NCBI GenBank assembly: GCA_012274445.1
Contig: JAAROD010000080.1
Span: 2,232,001 to 2,296,000 of the forward strand
Length of the DNA: 64,000 nt
Direction of reading: 5' to 3'
Source: Sclerotiophoma versabilis
Lineage: Eukaryota; Ascomycota; Dothideomycetes; Pleosporales; Didymellaceae
Shown here: piece after piece, positions 1-10,089 of the stretch
How the letters are laid out: each line of letters starts with the position of its first letter
Numbering within the stretch: position 1 is the first letter of the stretch
Notes under the pieces: model-generated
The model's database searches: none
Told to the model about the DNA's origin: nothing
The model's input: only the letters and a program-made list of their open reading frames with translations
Position numbers and translations under genes: made by a program

Positions 1-98
1 ACCAACGCAATTGCATCAGCATTGTGAGAAATCTTACACTATGGTACTTGCTTCTACAATGCCTTCTGACTCTATCGATACCTTCTAGAAGATGGTTT

Positions 99-1401
99 CT
101 ACTGCTTCTTTCCCTCTGCCAACAGCTTAGCCTTCGCCTTCTTCTTCTTCTCGATCTGCCCGTATGCAGCCTCCGCTCCAATGCCGCCAAACACCAATCC
201 AACGCCAACCCACTGCATACCCGTCACTGTATGTCCGAACAAGAACACGCTCGTCAACATCGTCAGCATCTTCCTGGTGACTGTCACCGTCACAAGGAGA
301 AGCGAGCTAAAGTGGGCCAGCGTAGTGTAGATGAAGATCTGGCCAACCGCACCGCAGGCCGCAAACCCAAGAACGTCCCAGCCGACGGAAGGGTAGGTAG
401 TGACGAAAGCCAGCGCGTCGATGAGTTCGCCGTTGCCCGTGGGCGACAGTCCGATGTACGAGCCAAGGGGCGTGCCAGCGATGTAGGGTGAGACGAGGAG
501 GTAGCTTGTTGTGAGCGCGGTGGACATGATGTTCATAGCGCACATCATCTGGGGTCCGCTGAAGCCCCTGTATTTGGTGAAGATGCTGTCCTGGACCGTG
601 TTCGTCAAGCCATCAAAGAGTAGGTTAACACCGAGGAGAAAGAGACCGAGGGTCTTGGATGCGTCGGCACTGACGCTCTTCTTCGCTGCTTTCTTGGCAG
701 TGGACGGGTTGTAGAGTGTAAACATCGATACGCCGAGGGTGACACAGGCGATGACTGCGTATTTGTAGAGTGGGTATCTCTTCTGGAAAAGTGTGATGTG
801 GAGAGCCATGACGGGGAGGAGCTTGCAGCTCTTGGCCAAGGTAAACGTGACATAATCGATATGTTTGAGACTGGCATATCCGAAAGGCGAGGCAAGGGAG
901 GATGTGATTGCGACGAGAAGTAGCGGAAGCAGGATCTGCTTTGAGGGAAAGACGGGCGGTACACGGCGTGCGCCAGTGGTCTTGTTGCGAGGAGCGGAGA
1001 AGAACAGGTAGACAAGACCGGTAATGGCGGCGAACGCGGACTGAACGGTGTTGAGAAAGACGGGATATGTGAAGCGTGCATTCGAGGGACCGTGAGTCGT
1101 GGTCGTCAGACGTTCCTGGAGGTACGCCCAGCTCAGGCTGTCTACATGTTAGCTTCTATCCTCGTTTCTTGTGGCAGGACCAGGTTATAGGCTTAACACA
1201 CAAGCTAGCATATATTCCTCCAACACAGATGACCAGCAACAGGTAGCCCCCCTTCTTCTCCTCAGCTGGGTTTCGCGCAGCCAAGTCGACCTGTTCCTCA
1301 ATCTTCTTCTCGATAGAGTGAACCGCATCAGAGAGCTGGTGTGACTGTCCATTGGCCTGCTTCTTTGCCTCAGAAGCTGTGCGCTTCACTGGTGCAGCCA
1401 T
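99..1401 (-). CDS. hut1: HUT1-type UDP-galactose transporter, ER membrane
   Basis: Multi-pass nucleotide-sugar transporter of the HUT1/SLC35B1 family, which carries UDP-galactose (and possibly other nucleotides) across the ER membrane. Two exons: 1401..1202 and 1137..99. The intron 1201..1138 has a GTGTGT donor and a CTAAC branch point before CAG, and joins the reading frame so that the first membrane helix runs through GGIYASFLSWAYLQE. The total is 412 aa, the usual family length. Recognisable blocks are ASPFGYASLKHIDYVTF, LAKSCKLLPVM and, near the end, FGHTVTGMQWVGVGLVFGG. The tail is lysine-rich (KKKKAKAKLLAEGKKQ), like the cytosolic ER-retention tails of this family. The start was chosen at MAAPVKRT because its ATG has a good context (GCAGCCATGG on the coding strand read); an in-frame ATG 31 codons upstream gives an unlikely extension. 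It is divergent from the gene at 2772. Family assignment is seen in sequence; substrate is from family knowledge. Confidence 0.93.
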
Positions 1402-2771
1402 GGTGGAATAGGATGTCGATATGCGCAATCGGCCACTATTCAAGACCGGCGATGTGAACGCAAGGCGCGTGTTTCGTTTCAATGGACGATACAAGGAGTG
1501 TGGTGCGCTTTTCGGGGCGCAAAAGTTTTACCAGATGCTTTGCAAGGAAGGAAGACAAAAAGTAAGGAGTGACAAGTGGCCCTTGGTTCAGTAAATTGGT
1601 GACGTCTAATTGTCCAATGTTAAAGGTGGCATCAAGCTCCGGGAACGCTAATGCACGTGGAACCTCCAGATCCTAAAATTACGATCGGAACCTCGGAACG
1701 CGTGGTTCGGAACGAGCAGTTGTCAGCGTCAGAAGGTTTGCAAGGCTGCCCTCCCCACCTCGACGACTTGGGTTCGCGACAGAAGTAACCAAGCACCACA
1801 TGCGCGCGTCTTGAGTTTGCAGGCGCCGTGGAACATCTGGTCACCGCTTTGATGACGCTTCTTTTGTTGTGTCCATGTTTTCCAGACTGGCTGAACGGCT
1901 GCATCGACACTGTAGCGTTCTGTGCGTGACGAAACAGACATGTCAAGGAAGCGTAGCGGTGCCTTCCCTGCACTTCCGTCGAACTCTCCGACCAGCCAAC
2001 AGTGACGTGTCTCGTATGCTCATCATCGCCCATGAAGAATTTAGACGCCGAGCAACCACGGCGTACCAAAGTCGGCTTACAGAAGTCTTTGATGACGGTG
2101 GGGCTTCGCTCAGGTCCTGAACGGTCTTTTTCGTCTTGACGTCTAGCTTTTCCCCCAGCTTTTCCTCCTCAAGTGGATACCCGCGGGATCAGGGTGACAG
2201 GCGGTGATGCTAGCTTCTTTTCTGATGCATCCTTACCAACCTTGCATTTGTTTGGTTCTTCCCCTCGACAAAGTCAACTGCGTTTTCTGAAACTGCCTTC
2301 AGAATTACCCCGTGTAGCCAAGGTGATGATGCTTCAAGTGAAGATCGACCCCTTTGTTGTGCCCTTCGCAAGAGTGAGGCTACACCTCCTATGCGGTGAG
2401 ATGAGGTCTTGCCTGTGGTGCGGTGAGGTTCGGCGATTCTCGCTTGTCCTTCTAGTCCCCTGGATGCTTGCCACATGATTGACCGCCAGGGTATAGCGGT
2501 ACTTGCAGCATGTGCACCTACCTGTAGACGAATGGTACATGCAAGCCCGACTGATTTCCGAAGCAGTGACTTGCATGTTTCTGCCGGGCTAATCCATTTC
2601 CAGCTGGTTTGATGGCACTCTTAAGACGGAGGATATCCCACCTTCCTTGCTTCTCTAGTTTTGCAAGTTCACAATCACACATTTGCTCTCAAACCTTTCT
2701 TGTTACCACGAAAAACACCGGGCAAGCAGCCATACATACACTCTTCTCACGCGGACAAGGACACCCACACC
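1402..2771. other. Intergenic, shared divergent promoter region
   Basis: About 1.37 kb between the divergent starts of the HUT1 gene and the next gene. Short open frames exist on both strands but have no recognisable protein character, no good ATG context and no splice partners. I see no further gene, repeat or RNA here. Confidence 0.5.
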
Positions 2772-3464
2772 ATGGCCTCCGTTCAAACCCAGACAATGTC
2801 TGCCCCCCACACATTCACAACCGTCCTCCGCGGGCACAGCACCACGCCAATCCAAAAACCCAGCACCCGCTCCACGCGAGCCTCAAAACCTCTCTTAGCC
2901 TACTCGCCAAACATCGTCCCAGCGCATCCAGACATCAACATAACCTTGCTACGCAACAAGCTCATCCTCACATGCCGGAACTACATCCCCAGACCTCTTC
3001 TGCACGAAGCCGTGGCCGACGGGATCTGGTCCTCGGCATCGCGGTGGATAACACCCGCGTCCCAAACAGCCAGCAAGTACGGCAAGAGAAAGAGATACTA
3101 CGTCCTGCACACCGATAATTTCACATTTCAGCCCGTCAGCTCCGCATGGGAAGCGCGCATTGTCGCCGATTCTGCTCCCATCGATGCGGGGAATGGCGTG
3201 GTCATCTTCGTCAAGGAGAGAAAGGAGTGGGCCGCATTTATGCGCGGATACAGAAGGCAAGGGAAACGAGGTGCGGGACAGCTGCTCAAGGAAAAGCAGC
3301 AGAGCATTGAGCGGGGTTGGAAGGAGGAGTGGAAGAGGAAGTGTGGATTGAGCGGTGAGGGCGATTCACCGGGGAAGGGAAGTGCGAAGAGGGAGGTTAA
3401 CGCGGGGCCAATGTGGGTGCTTGTCAAGAGCGCTGTTGGTAGGATCGTAAGGGGCGAGGCCTGA
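2772..3464 (+). CDS. Hypothetical protein, 230 aa, basic
   Basis: Intronless reading frame of 230 aa; I do not recognise the family. The start was chosen at 2772 because it sits in a strong context (CACCATGGCC); the frame is open 37 codons further upstream from a weaker ATG at 2661. The N-terminus is Ser/Thr-rich and looks disordered. A folded-looking middle part (LLRNKLILTCRNYIPRPLL, DGIWSSASRW, KRYYVLHTDNFTF) is followed by a Lys/Arg-rich stretch (ERGWKEEWKRK) and a C-terminal WVLVKSAVGRIVRG. There is no signal peptide and no membrane helix. Its promoter is shared with the divergent HUT1 gene. Confidence 0.7.
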   Translation: MASVQTQTMSAPHTFTTVLRGHSTTPIQKPSTRSTRASKPLLAYSPNIVPAHPDINITLLRNKLILTCRNYIPRPLLHEAVADGIWSSASRWITPASQTASKYGKRKRYYVLHTDNFTFQPVSSAWEARIVADSAPIDAGNGVVIFVKERKEWAAFMRGYRRQGKRGAGQLLKEKQQSIERGWKEEWKRKCGLSGEGDSPGKGSAKREVNAGPMWVLVKSAVGRIVRGEA

Positions 3465-4358
3465 AGATGGTGCTTTCGGACTCGTCATCGGTACGAGTTG
3501 TTCCTTTGCAGCGTGGGCCTGGATCTTGCATTGGGCAGGTGTTTTGCATGGTTTTGATTTCGGCGTTACTTAGGATCCGCCGGCGATTTACGAGGCGAAG
3601 CTACGATTTACGACATGACTGCATAAGCGAGCTTGCCACAGCCGCCATTGGGTAAAGAGGGACAAACAACTTAACGTAGATATTCTCTGATAGACGGAGA
3701 ATTTAGAATACGCATTGAAGATATTCACAGTCACGTCACATCACGTCAAAGATTTAGCGATCAGATGCTCATCCCATCACTATTCTACATTAGGTATATA
3801 CCACAACAAAGTGATCTGCTGCGCTTGTGGCGGCTACAGATGTGTAGATAGAGCTGGAGAGGCAGATGCTGTTGGCATTGTATTCGCGATTATCGGTGGT
3901 TAAGGAGGGTGGGTGGGAGACGGATGGTAGAGTGTGACCGGGCTTGACGAAGTGCGAGTAGGCGCAACGGATGTCGTCTGAGCGAGGAGGAGATTCTGGG
4001 CAACAAGTGAAAGACCTTCTTGCCTCGCTGCTGGTTTTCTTCTTCGCCAAACCCATCCAAAACAAAACAGGACGCTCTGTCTGCCTCGACTCGCGAGCAG
4101 ATGTGCTATCCGGATATCAAAGCCATAAGTCATCACATCGTGAAGTGCTCAATCGGCACTTATCGACAATAACGGTCCTGGAAAGAAAAAGGAAATAATA
4201 ACCCGAACATCCATGGTATCCATCAGCAAGTAACAGGAAAGGGGGCAAGCAGACTCATGCTTTTCGCTTCGTGTACGCGTCCCCGAGGACCCCACTTCAG
4301 ATGAGCGCCTCGGCAAGTCGTGGCTCAGCACAGACGCATACGATATTGGTCAAGACCT
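3465..4358. other. Intergenic, convergent 3' flanks
   Basis: Lies between the end of the 230-aa gene and the stop of the KH gene on the other strand. A run GTCACGTCACATCACGTC at about 3730 repeats a CACGTC-like core, but nothing else shows. No gene was recognised. Confidence 0.4.
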
Positions 4359-5525
4359 CTAGTCCTGAGCCTGGCTACGTCGCATCTTCTCAGCCTCAAG
4401 GTTCTCGTAAAGGAGGTAGAGCGCCTTCTCGTTGGCACTGGCGCTACCTGTAATTGTGAACATTCGCTCGCCAGTGTCATCGTGGGGTGCCTTGGCAATG
4501 GAGATGCGAGCGCCGGAAGTCTTGCGGATCTCACTGATCTTGCTGCCACCACGACCTATGATGCAGCCGACCATGTCAGAAGGAATGCTGATGTTCTGAG
4601 TTTGCAACTCCTCGCCATCCTCAGTGTGAGTCGGGGGCGGAGGTCGGTTTGCTGCATCGGAGCCGGAGCGGCGCTGGAAGGTCGAAGGAGGAGAGTCGCT
4701 GAAGTCAGCGCCGTGACCGGTGCGGTTGTACGAGCGTCCAGAGCTAAGACCTGCTGTGGCACCACCATTGCTGGTCGTGAGGGGGCCTGCACCGGGCTGG
4801 ACTCTCACAGCGGGGTTGTAGAGTACAGTGCCGTAGCCGCGCTCGTGATCGTCGATGAGGCACTTGCCAATCTCCCAGATAGCCTTCTCAATGCCTGATG
4901 GGGAGCCCTGAACTTCGACAATGCGCTCAGTGGACTGAGGGAGCATCTCCTTCTGAGCAACCATGCGAACACCAGAAGCGTCCTGAATCTGCTTAATCTT
5001 CAGGCCCTGGCGACCAATGATGGTGCCCATCTGGTTGTGTGAGATGAGGAGACGGATAGCTGCGAGAGTTAGCCTGAATTTCGGAGTCGCGCAGCACAGC
5101 GCTCGCGTCACGGTTCAGCGCATTTACTTACGGTGAGTACCATCGCTGCGAATGACTCCGCCCATGCCCATTGCAGGTGCGCCCTCGAGCAGACCCTTAG
5201 CGACGAGGCCGTATGCCTTGGAGATACCAGACAGACTGCCAGTGACAGAGAGCACGCGGTCATGGACGCCCTGAACGACCTTGCTGACACCGGCGCGTAC
5301 ACCAGTCTCGTCGCGCAGGTCAGCGACGTTCTTGCCCGCCTTGCCAATGATGACACCAGCTTCCTTGGACGAAACAATGGCGCGGAGAGTGAGCTGCGAC
5401 TCGGCGTACTCCTGCTCGGTGCGAGGGGTGGCATCAGCTGACTCGCCATCCACGTTCAGGCGCTCAAGCTGTTCGGTCATCGCATTGGCGTTGCCAGCGG
5501 AGTTCTGGGAGTCTTCGGCGGACAT
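4359..5525 (-). CDS. Triple-KH-domain RNA-binding protein (Rnc1/Pbp2-like)
   Basis: Protein of 364 aa with three type-I KH domains, each with an intact GXXG loop: KH1 about residues 45-115 (GKAG), KH2 about 133-200 (GRQG) and KH3 about 287-355 (GRGG). A Gly/Ser/Pro-rich linker separates KH2 and KH3. The arrangement is that of fungal PCBP-like proteins such as S. pombe Rnc1 and S. cerevisiae Pbp2, which bind C/U-rich mRNA and affect stability or telomere/mRNA metabolism. Two exons: 5525..5132 and 5059..4359. The intron 5131..5060 has a GTAAGT donor and CGCAG acceptor. It falls just before KH2, so either exon alone lacks a complete three-KH protein. The start MSAEDSQN was chosen as the first ATG after a pyrimidine-rich leader; an ATG 25 codons upstream is in the leader. 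The exact orthologue is inferred. Confidence 0.92.
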
Positions 5526-5642
5526 GTTTATGGATGGCCTAGGAAGGGCTGTCACTGTTGTCAGTACTGGTGGGGTTGTGTAATGGGTCAGGCAATGCAT
5601 ACAGATGGAGAAGCTGTGGATCGGATAGAACCTGAGATTGGG

Positions 5643-5900
5643 TTAGGGCGCGCGTTGAGTGTCGCCGGTGTGTACTGTCGCGTCAGGCGTTAGTGGTTGT
5701 TGACGTGTAGCAGTCGTGGTGATGGAGCTACCCACAGGCGACTGCGGAACTGGCGGAGAAGTGGTCGGTGCGGTCGGCAAGCGGGTGAGAGACGGCGGGG
5801 AAGACGGAGGGCGGAGGAGAAGAGGGTGTTGGGGTGGTAGAAGAGGAAGAGGAGAGGGTGTGTTGTCGAGCGGAGGCAAGCAGACGGTCGAGTGAGGTGA
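5643..5900 (-). promoter_or_regulatory. CT-rich leader/promoter tract of the KH gene
   Basis: Read on the minus strand this stretch is strongly pyrimidine-rich (CTCTCCTCTTCCTCTTC, many CCTCC and TCCCC blocks). It lies 120-375 bp upstream of the KH-protein ATG. Such CT tracts are common at transcription starts of well-expressed fungal genes. The open frame that runs through it is Pro/Ser/Leu low complexity and is explained by the tract. The rest of the interval to 6512 shows no gene. Confidence 0.45.
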
Positions 5901-6512
5901 CAGGGTGACGCAGCTAGAAGCAGGCAATTATTTGGGGACAGGTCTGAGGTTAGCTCTTAGCGAGGAGGCGCCTTGTCGCAGAGAAAGAAGGAATGTAGCT
6001 GCGGGCAAGAGCTTCGGACTTGGTATTGAGACATTTAATTGCGTGCATGCGCGAACCTATTCCTCTGGCAGCGACAGCAAGCACCTTGCATGGCAGGCGC
6101 GATCATGGTGTGAATTGCTGCCACTTGCTTCAAACGCGCCCCGTCCAGCTCAGAGCGACCCCGCAGCCTGTGCACGGCCAGCCAAACGGCGGCTCAACAG
6201 CTATCACGTCTCCACGCGCGGCAGTACCAGGGCAGAAAAGGCATGGATTGCGCTTCACGATTGGATCGTCTGCCGCTCGTACCTCCGATTGGTGTGATTG
6301 AAGAGTGCTGCGAGTCATGCTTAGGGTGGGCAAGAATACTGGAGATGGGTCGAGTATATGGACTTGCATACGAACTGTCTCGTGTGCTGGCACATCCCGT
6401 GCTCATAATATACACCTCAGCCAACAAACGCCTTAAGCTTGCTTTTGCCACTGCCTCAACAACATCCAATGCAACGCTCCTTACCGCTCATCATCAAGCA
6501 CTTGTCAGTACA

Positions 6513-7716
6513 TTACTTCTGGGCCTCGAATACAACCTTCTGGACCTTCATCTTGTCGAAGATGTCATAACCTTCCACAGCCTCGCTCAGTGGCATGATT
6601 TTGTCGGCCATGAAACTGCAACAATCAGCATTTAACATCGTTCCTGTTGAGGGGGACATACCCGAGCTTGTGCTGATGCCTCTCCAGACTCTCAAGCGCT
6701 TCAGCAAAGATGCTCCTGACGGGGCAACGTCCCATCTGTACCCTCAAGTTCTTGTTGTACGCCTCGTTACCAGTCCATGGTATCTCAGCATTGTGAACAC
6801 CGACGCTCGAGATGACACCCCAGGGTCTCAGCAACTCGTAGCCCATCCTCAGAGCTGGCGACAGTCCAACAACCTCGATCACAATATCAGCACCTCTCCC
6901 ATCTGTGAGCTCCTTGACGCGCTTGTTCAGGCCCTCGCGGTCAGTCTGAAAGTTCCACGGTTCAGCGCCGAGAGACTTGGCCAGCTCGAGACGCGAAGGT
7001 ACAGAGTCGACTGCTAGGATGTGCTTTGGCTTGTAGTCGATAATGTTGCAAAGAGCACAGAGGGCTACTGGACCACAGCCAATGAGAACGACAACGCTGT
7101 CCTTGATCTCCTCAGGCGTTGAATGTTTGAAGCCATTCTTAGCAGCAAACATACCTGTTGGGAAAATGTCTGCCATTAGGACCAGAGATTCATCCTTAAT
7201 CTTAGGTGGGGCCTTCATGACGGTGCCATCTGCTGTTGGTACACGAACATATTGTGCCTGTGCACCATCCAAGACAGTCGAGCCAAAGAGCAGACTTTTA
7301 GTGCATCGCGAGGAGAACCCGTGCTGACAATAGAAGCACTCTCCGCAAGATGTCGTGAATGGCGAAACGACTCGGTCGCCGACCTTGACGGACCTGACTG
7401 CCGAACCGACTTCGTGGACATGTCCAGTAAACTCGTGTCCCATAATGAAACCGGTGCCAGATGGCTGATGTCCTCGAAATACGTGCAACTCGCTACATTG
7501 CGCATGATGTTAGATGATCTGTCAGAGTTTCAAGCTTCCAAGATGACCAACCTGCCACATAGAGCTGTCTACAAAAAGTCAGAAGAATCGTTGTACAAAA
7601 GCTTAGAAACGCACCTTGTCGACCTTGACGATTATGTCGCTGTCCTCCTTGATTTTCGGAATTGGTCGATCCTCGACCGACACCTTTCCCGGTCCATGGA
7701 ACACAACTGCTTTCAT
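6513..7716 (-). CDS. Zinc-dependent medium-chain alcohol dehydrogenase
   Basis: Medium-chain dehydrogenase/reductase of 350 aa, cytosolic, NAD(P)-dependent. Four exons: 7716..7615, 7568..7552 (only 17 nt), 7492..6662 and 6615..6513; introns are 7614..7569, 7551..7493 and 6661..6616, all GT-AG. The 17-nt exon supplies the ALCG segment with the first catalytic-zinc ligand; exon 3 begins ELHVFRGH and contains GHEFTGHV with the next zinc ligands. The structural-zinc cysteine cluster CGECFYCQ...C is intact, as is the nucleotide-binding GCGPVALCAL. The last exon carries FMADKIMPLSEAVEGY, typical of the family C-terminus. It resembles fungal alcohol/formaldehyde-type dehydrogenases; the true substrate cannot be read from sequence. 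The first ATG gives MKAVVFHGPG, the canonical N-terminus. Confidence 0.92.
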
Positions 7717-8281
7717 GGTCTCTGTTGACATATTGCCTGGTGATCGAAGTGTAATTGCAATATGGTGGTGTGAGGAGTAACCGTAAGTGCCTGAGTGAAG
7801 AAAGAGCCTGAAGACATGCGACGAAGTCGGCGCAAGCCGAAGCGGGTCTTCGTTAACTAAATACGCCCTGTAGCCAGCGTTCCCGGCTCTGACGACGCTT
7901 GCCAGAAAGCTCTTGTGACGATGGAACGAGCTTGAGCCCCGCCGAGGTTCGATCTACCCCGCGCAGCATGGTTATAGGCTGCATACGGAAGACGTATTGA
8001 CAGACCGCTTGCCTGCTGATAGCACATGACTGCGGTAGAGGAAATCCTGCAAGAATACTGTTGACACTTTGTCGATTGTTAGGCTAAATTGAAGCCCTGC
8101 CTTCACACACCAAGCAGGCGCTTCTTCTGCCTGCGCGCGGGCCGCAGAATTTCGCTATGTACAGGAATGTCGAATCAAACCCCAAAACTCTTATGCATGA
8201 CTGAACCCCCAAACTCCGTGTAAATGCGATAGAAAGATGTTGTGCGTCCAAATGTTGTGCGTCCAAGCCGTCTGTGTTGCC
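7717..8281. other. Intergenic
   Basis: Promoter of the dehydrogenase gene on one side and 3' flank of the Yippee gene on the other. Apart from a 15-bp tandem duplication at 8237-8266 I see no structured feature. Confidence 0.4.
8237..8266 (+). repeat. 15-bp perfect tandem duplication
   Basis: ATGTTGTGCGTCCAA occurs twice head to tail with no spacer, 15 bp downstream of the Yippee stop codon. It looks like a local replication slip; no function is evident. Confidence 0.8.
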
Positions 8282-8667
8282 TCATGTCACGGTGCAGAGC
8301 AGTTCTGCTTCCAAGATGAACTTCCCTTCCTTATATTTCTCACTGGCCTCATATGCCTTGTCATATTTCCAGCCCACAGTTTCCTTGCACTGTCGGCAGT
8401 GAATATCGCGTACGACGTGACGACCGGTAGTCATGTTGCGCTCGTTAGGCTCCGACTCGGTGATATTGACAACACTATCGAACAGATATGCTTTGCCATG
8501 CTGGCCGCGAAAGTTCTGCAATGTGTCAGCTGGTGCCTGAGTCGAGTATACTTTCAACAAGCACTGACTCTGCTGAGAATGTCGTCGTGGTTCGAAAGGT
8601 GGGTCTTGCAGTTCTTGCAGCCGTAGATACGCGATGAGTTGAGGTAGATGTTGTATGAGAGCCCCAT
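8282..8667 (-). CDS. Yippee-like zinc-binding protein
   Basis: Small conserved eukaryotic Yippee (YPEL/MOH1) protein of 110 aa. Two exons, 8667..8569 and 8515..8282, with intron 8568..8516 (GTCAGT donor, TTGCAG acceptor) between SNHDDILSR and NFRGQHGKAYLF. Two CxxC pairs bind one zinc: CKNC at residues 17-20 and CRQC at 73-76. Other family blocks are NMTTGRHVVRDIHC and WKYDKAYEASEKYKEGKFIL. The start MGLSYNIYLN matches the usual fungal N-terminus. No ATG exists in frame upstream before a stop, so this start is firm. In yeast MOH1 is linked to stationary phase and growth control; the molecular role (possibly in GID/CTLH ubiquitin ligase recognition) is from family knowledge. Confidence 0.95.
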
Positions 8668-10089
8668 GATGGCGTCGCAGAAAGCTAGACAAACTTTGCA
8701 ATCCGGCAGGGTCGACAGAAGACAAGAGATGGCCGTTGCCTGCCGGATGGCGGTGCAGTGGGCCTTTGTACGGGATGTGGGCCGCGGAGGCAAACGAGGT
8801 TGACGCTGTATGCAAGGACGCACGACGCAAGACCTGAGTACTAGCAATAGACGGTTTTCAAGGTATAGTGAGGAGGAACGAAAACGTCCTATAAGCTGTG
8901 GTACGTCCGCAGTAGCTGAGTCCGGGTGCCGAAAAGGGTTTATTGCGACCGGAGTAGTAGGGAAGGAGCTGTACCGGCTTGCAGAGAGTTATGATCAAAG
9001 CGACTACCGTTTGTGGTGCACGTGTGAGCGCGGATAAGGCGGCTTCAGTCTACAAAAGTGTGAACGGTAAGACGTGAATGGACTCTTAAGTTGGAGCTGC
9101 GATGATGCGGAGAGTTGGCACGTGCTCTTATGCAAGCCAGGGTACCCTAGTGGACGATTCCTGGCCGTTTGGAACATGATGAGAGTAAGTGAGCAATCCA
9201 AGCAGATATTTGACTAGGTAACGGCAAGGCTGATACGTCGTTTCTGGCAGATCTTGACGTCTTGTGCTGTACTGCAATCGTGCAGGCCTTGGTTGCGCTT
9301 GTATCACACTGGATGACAAGATTACTTTATTTGGAACTTACGCCTCTGTTGCACTGAAAGCCGTTGCTGGTCCATGTAGGATTGGGTGTGGAGCGCCCAA
9401 GTGCTACAGCAGACTGCACCTAGGCTCTTCTTGCTGACCTCTTCCAACTTGCGAACCAACACGTAGCAGGCTCAAATATGACCTACGCCAGCTCGCATTG
9501 GTGTGTAAACCAGTAGGCTGGTAACAGGTAGACAGCACATGACAAAGGTGAACGCGTGGAGTGGAGATCTCGCTTCAATGCCATGCATGTTGCTGCTGGC
9601 AACGCGCTGCGACTGCAAATCTCAACTTCACAGACTTCGGATTGGTCGAGGAGAGGCAGAGCCCACTTTACTCGGCGGCTGCTGAAGGCTCGGACCAGGT
9701 GTTTGACGGCTCTTGTTGTGACAATGAGTGCTCGTGGTTGAGGGAACTATGGAGAGTTTATGAGGAAGGATGCTGTAGATTCAGACAAGGAAGACCCTGG
9801 ACGGCAACATGCTGTTATAGCGCAAGCCACACCAGCACATGCTCGAACACAGTCACACTTGAAGCAGTGGCAGGCCGTCGTGCTGCAAATGTCGGAGCGA
9901 AATCTGTGATTGGTGTTCGCAGGCGATTATTCTGAGCTCCAGCCATCTTTTGCTGCGGCTTGGGCTGTGGCAGTAGTTCCATTTAACGGATGGAAAGTTC
10001 TAGCAACATTGGACAATACCGACGTTACCAAAGTTGCAGCAGCGGAGACTAAAAATTCAGTAACACCAGGCTTCCCGAGATCGCCTCCC
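8668..10089. other. Intergenic, divergent promoter region
   Basis: About 1.4 kb between the divergent Yippee and TPR/DnaJ genes. It contains the palindrome GCACGTGC near 9119 (an E-box core). Open frames of up to 124 codons here look random in composition. No gene was recognised. Confidence 0.4.

Noticed and set aside
605..1081. 158-codon open frame on the minus strand
   Set aside because: It overlaps the HUT1 coding exon in another frame; the HUT1 frame runs through here with clear family blocks.
5643..5927. Pro/Ser/Leu-rich open frame upstream of the KH gene
   Set aside because: Explained by the CT-rich leader; no folded protein character.
7940..7975. GGTTCGAT-like T-arm sequence
   Set aside because: No paired T stem, anticodon arm or acceptor stem around it, so not a tRNA.
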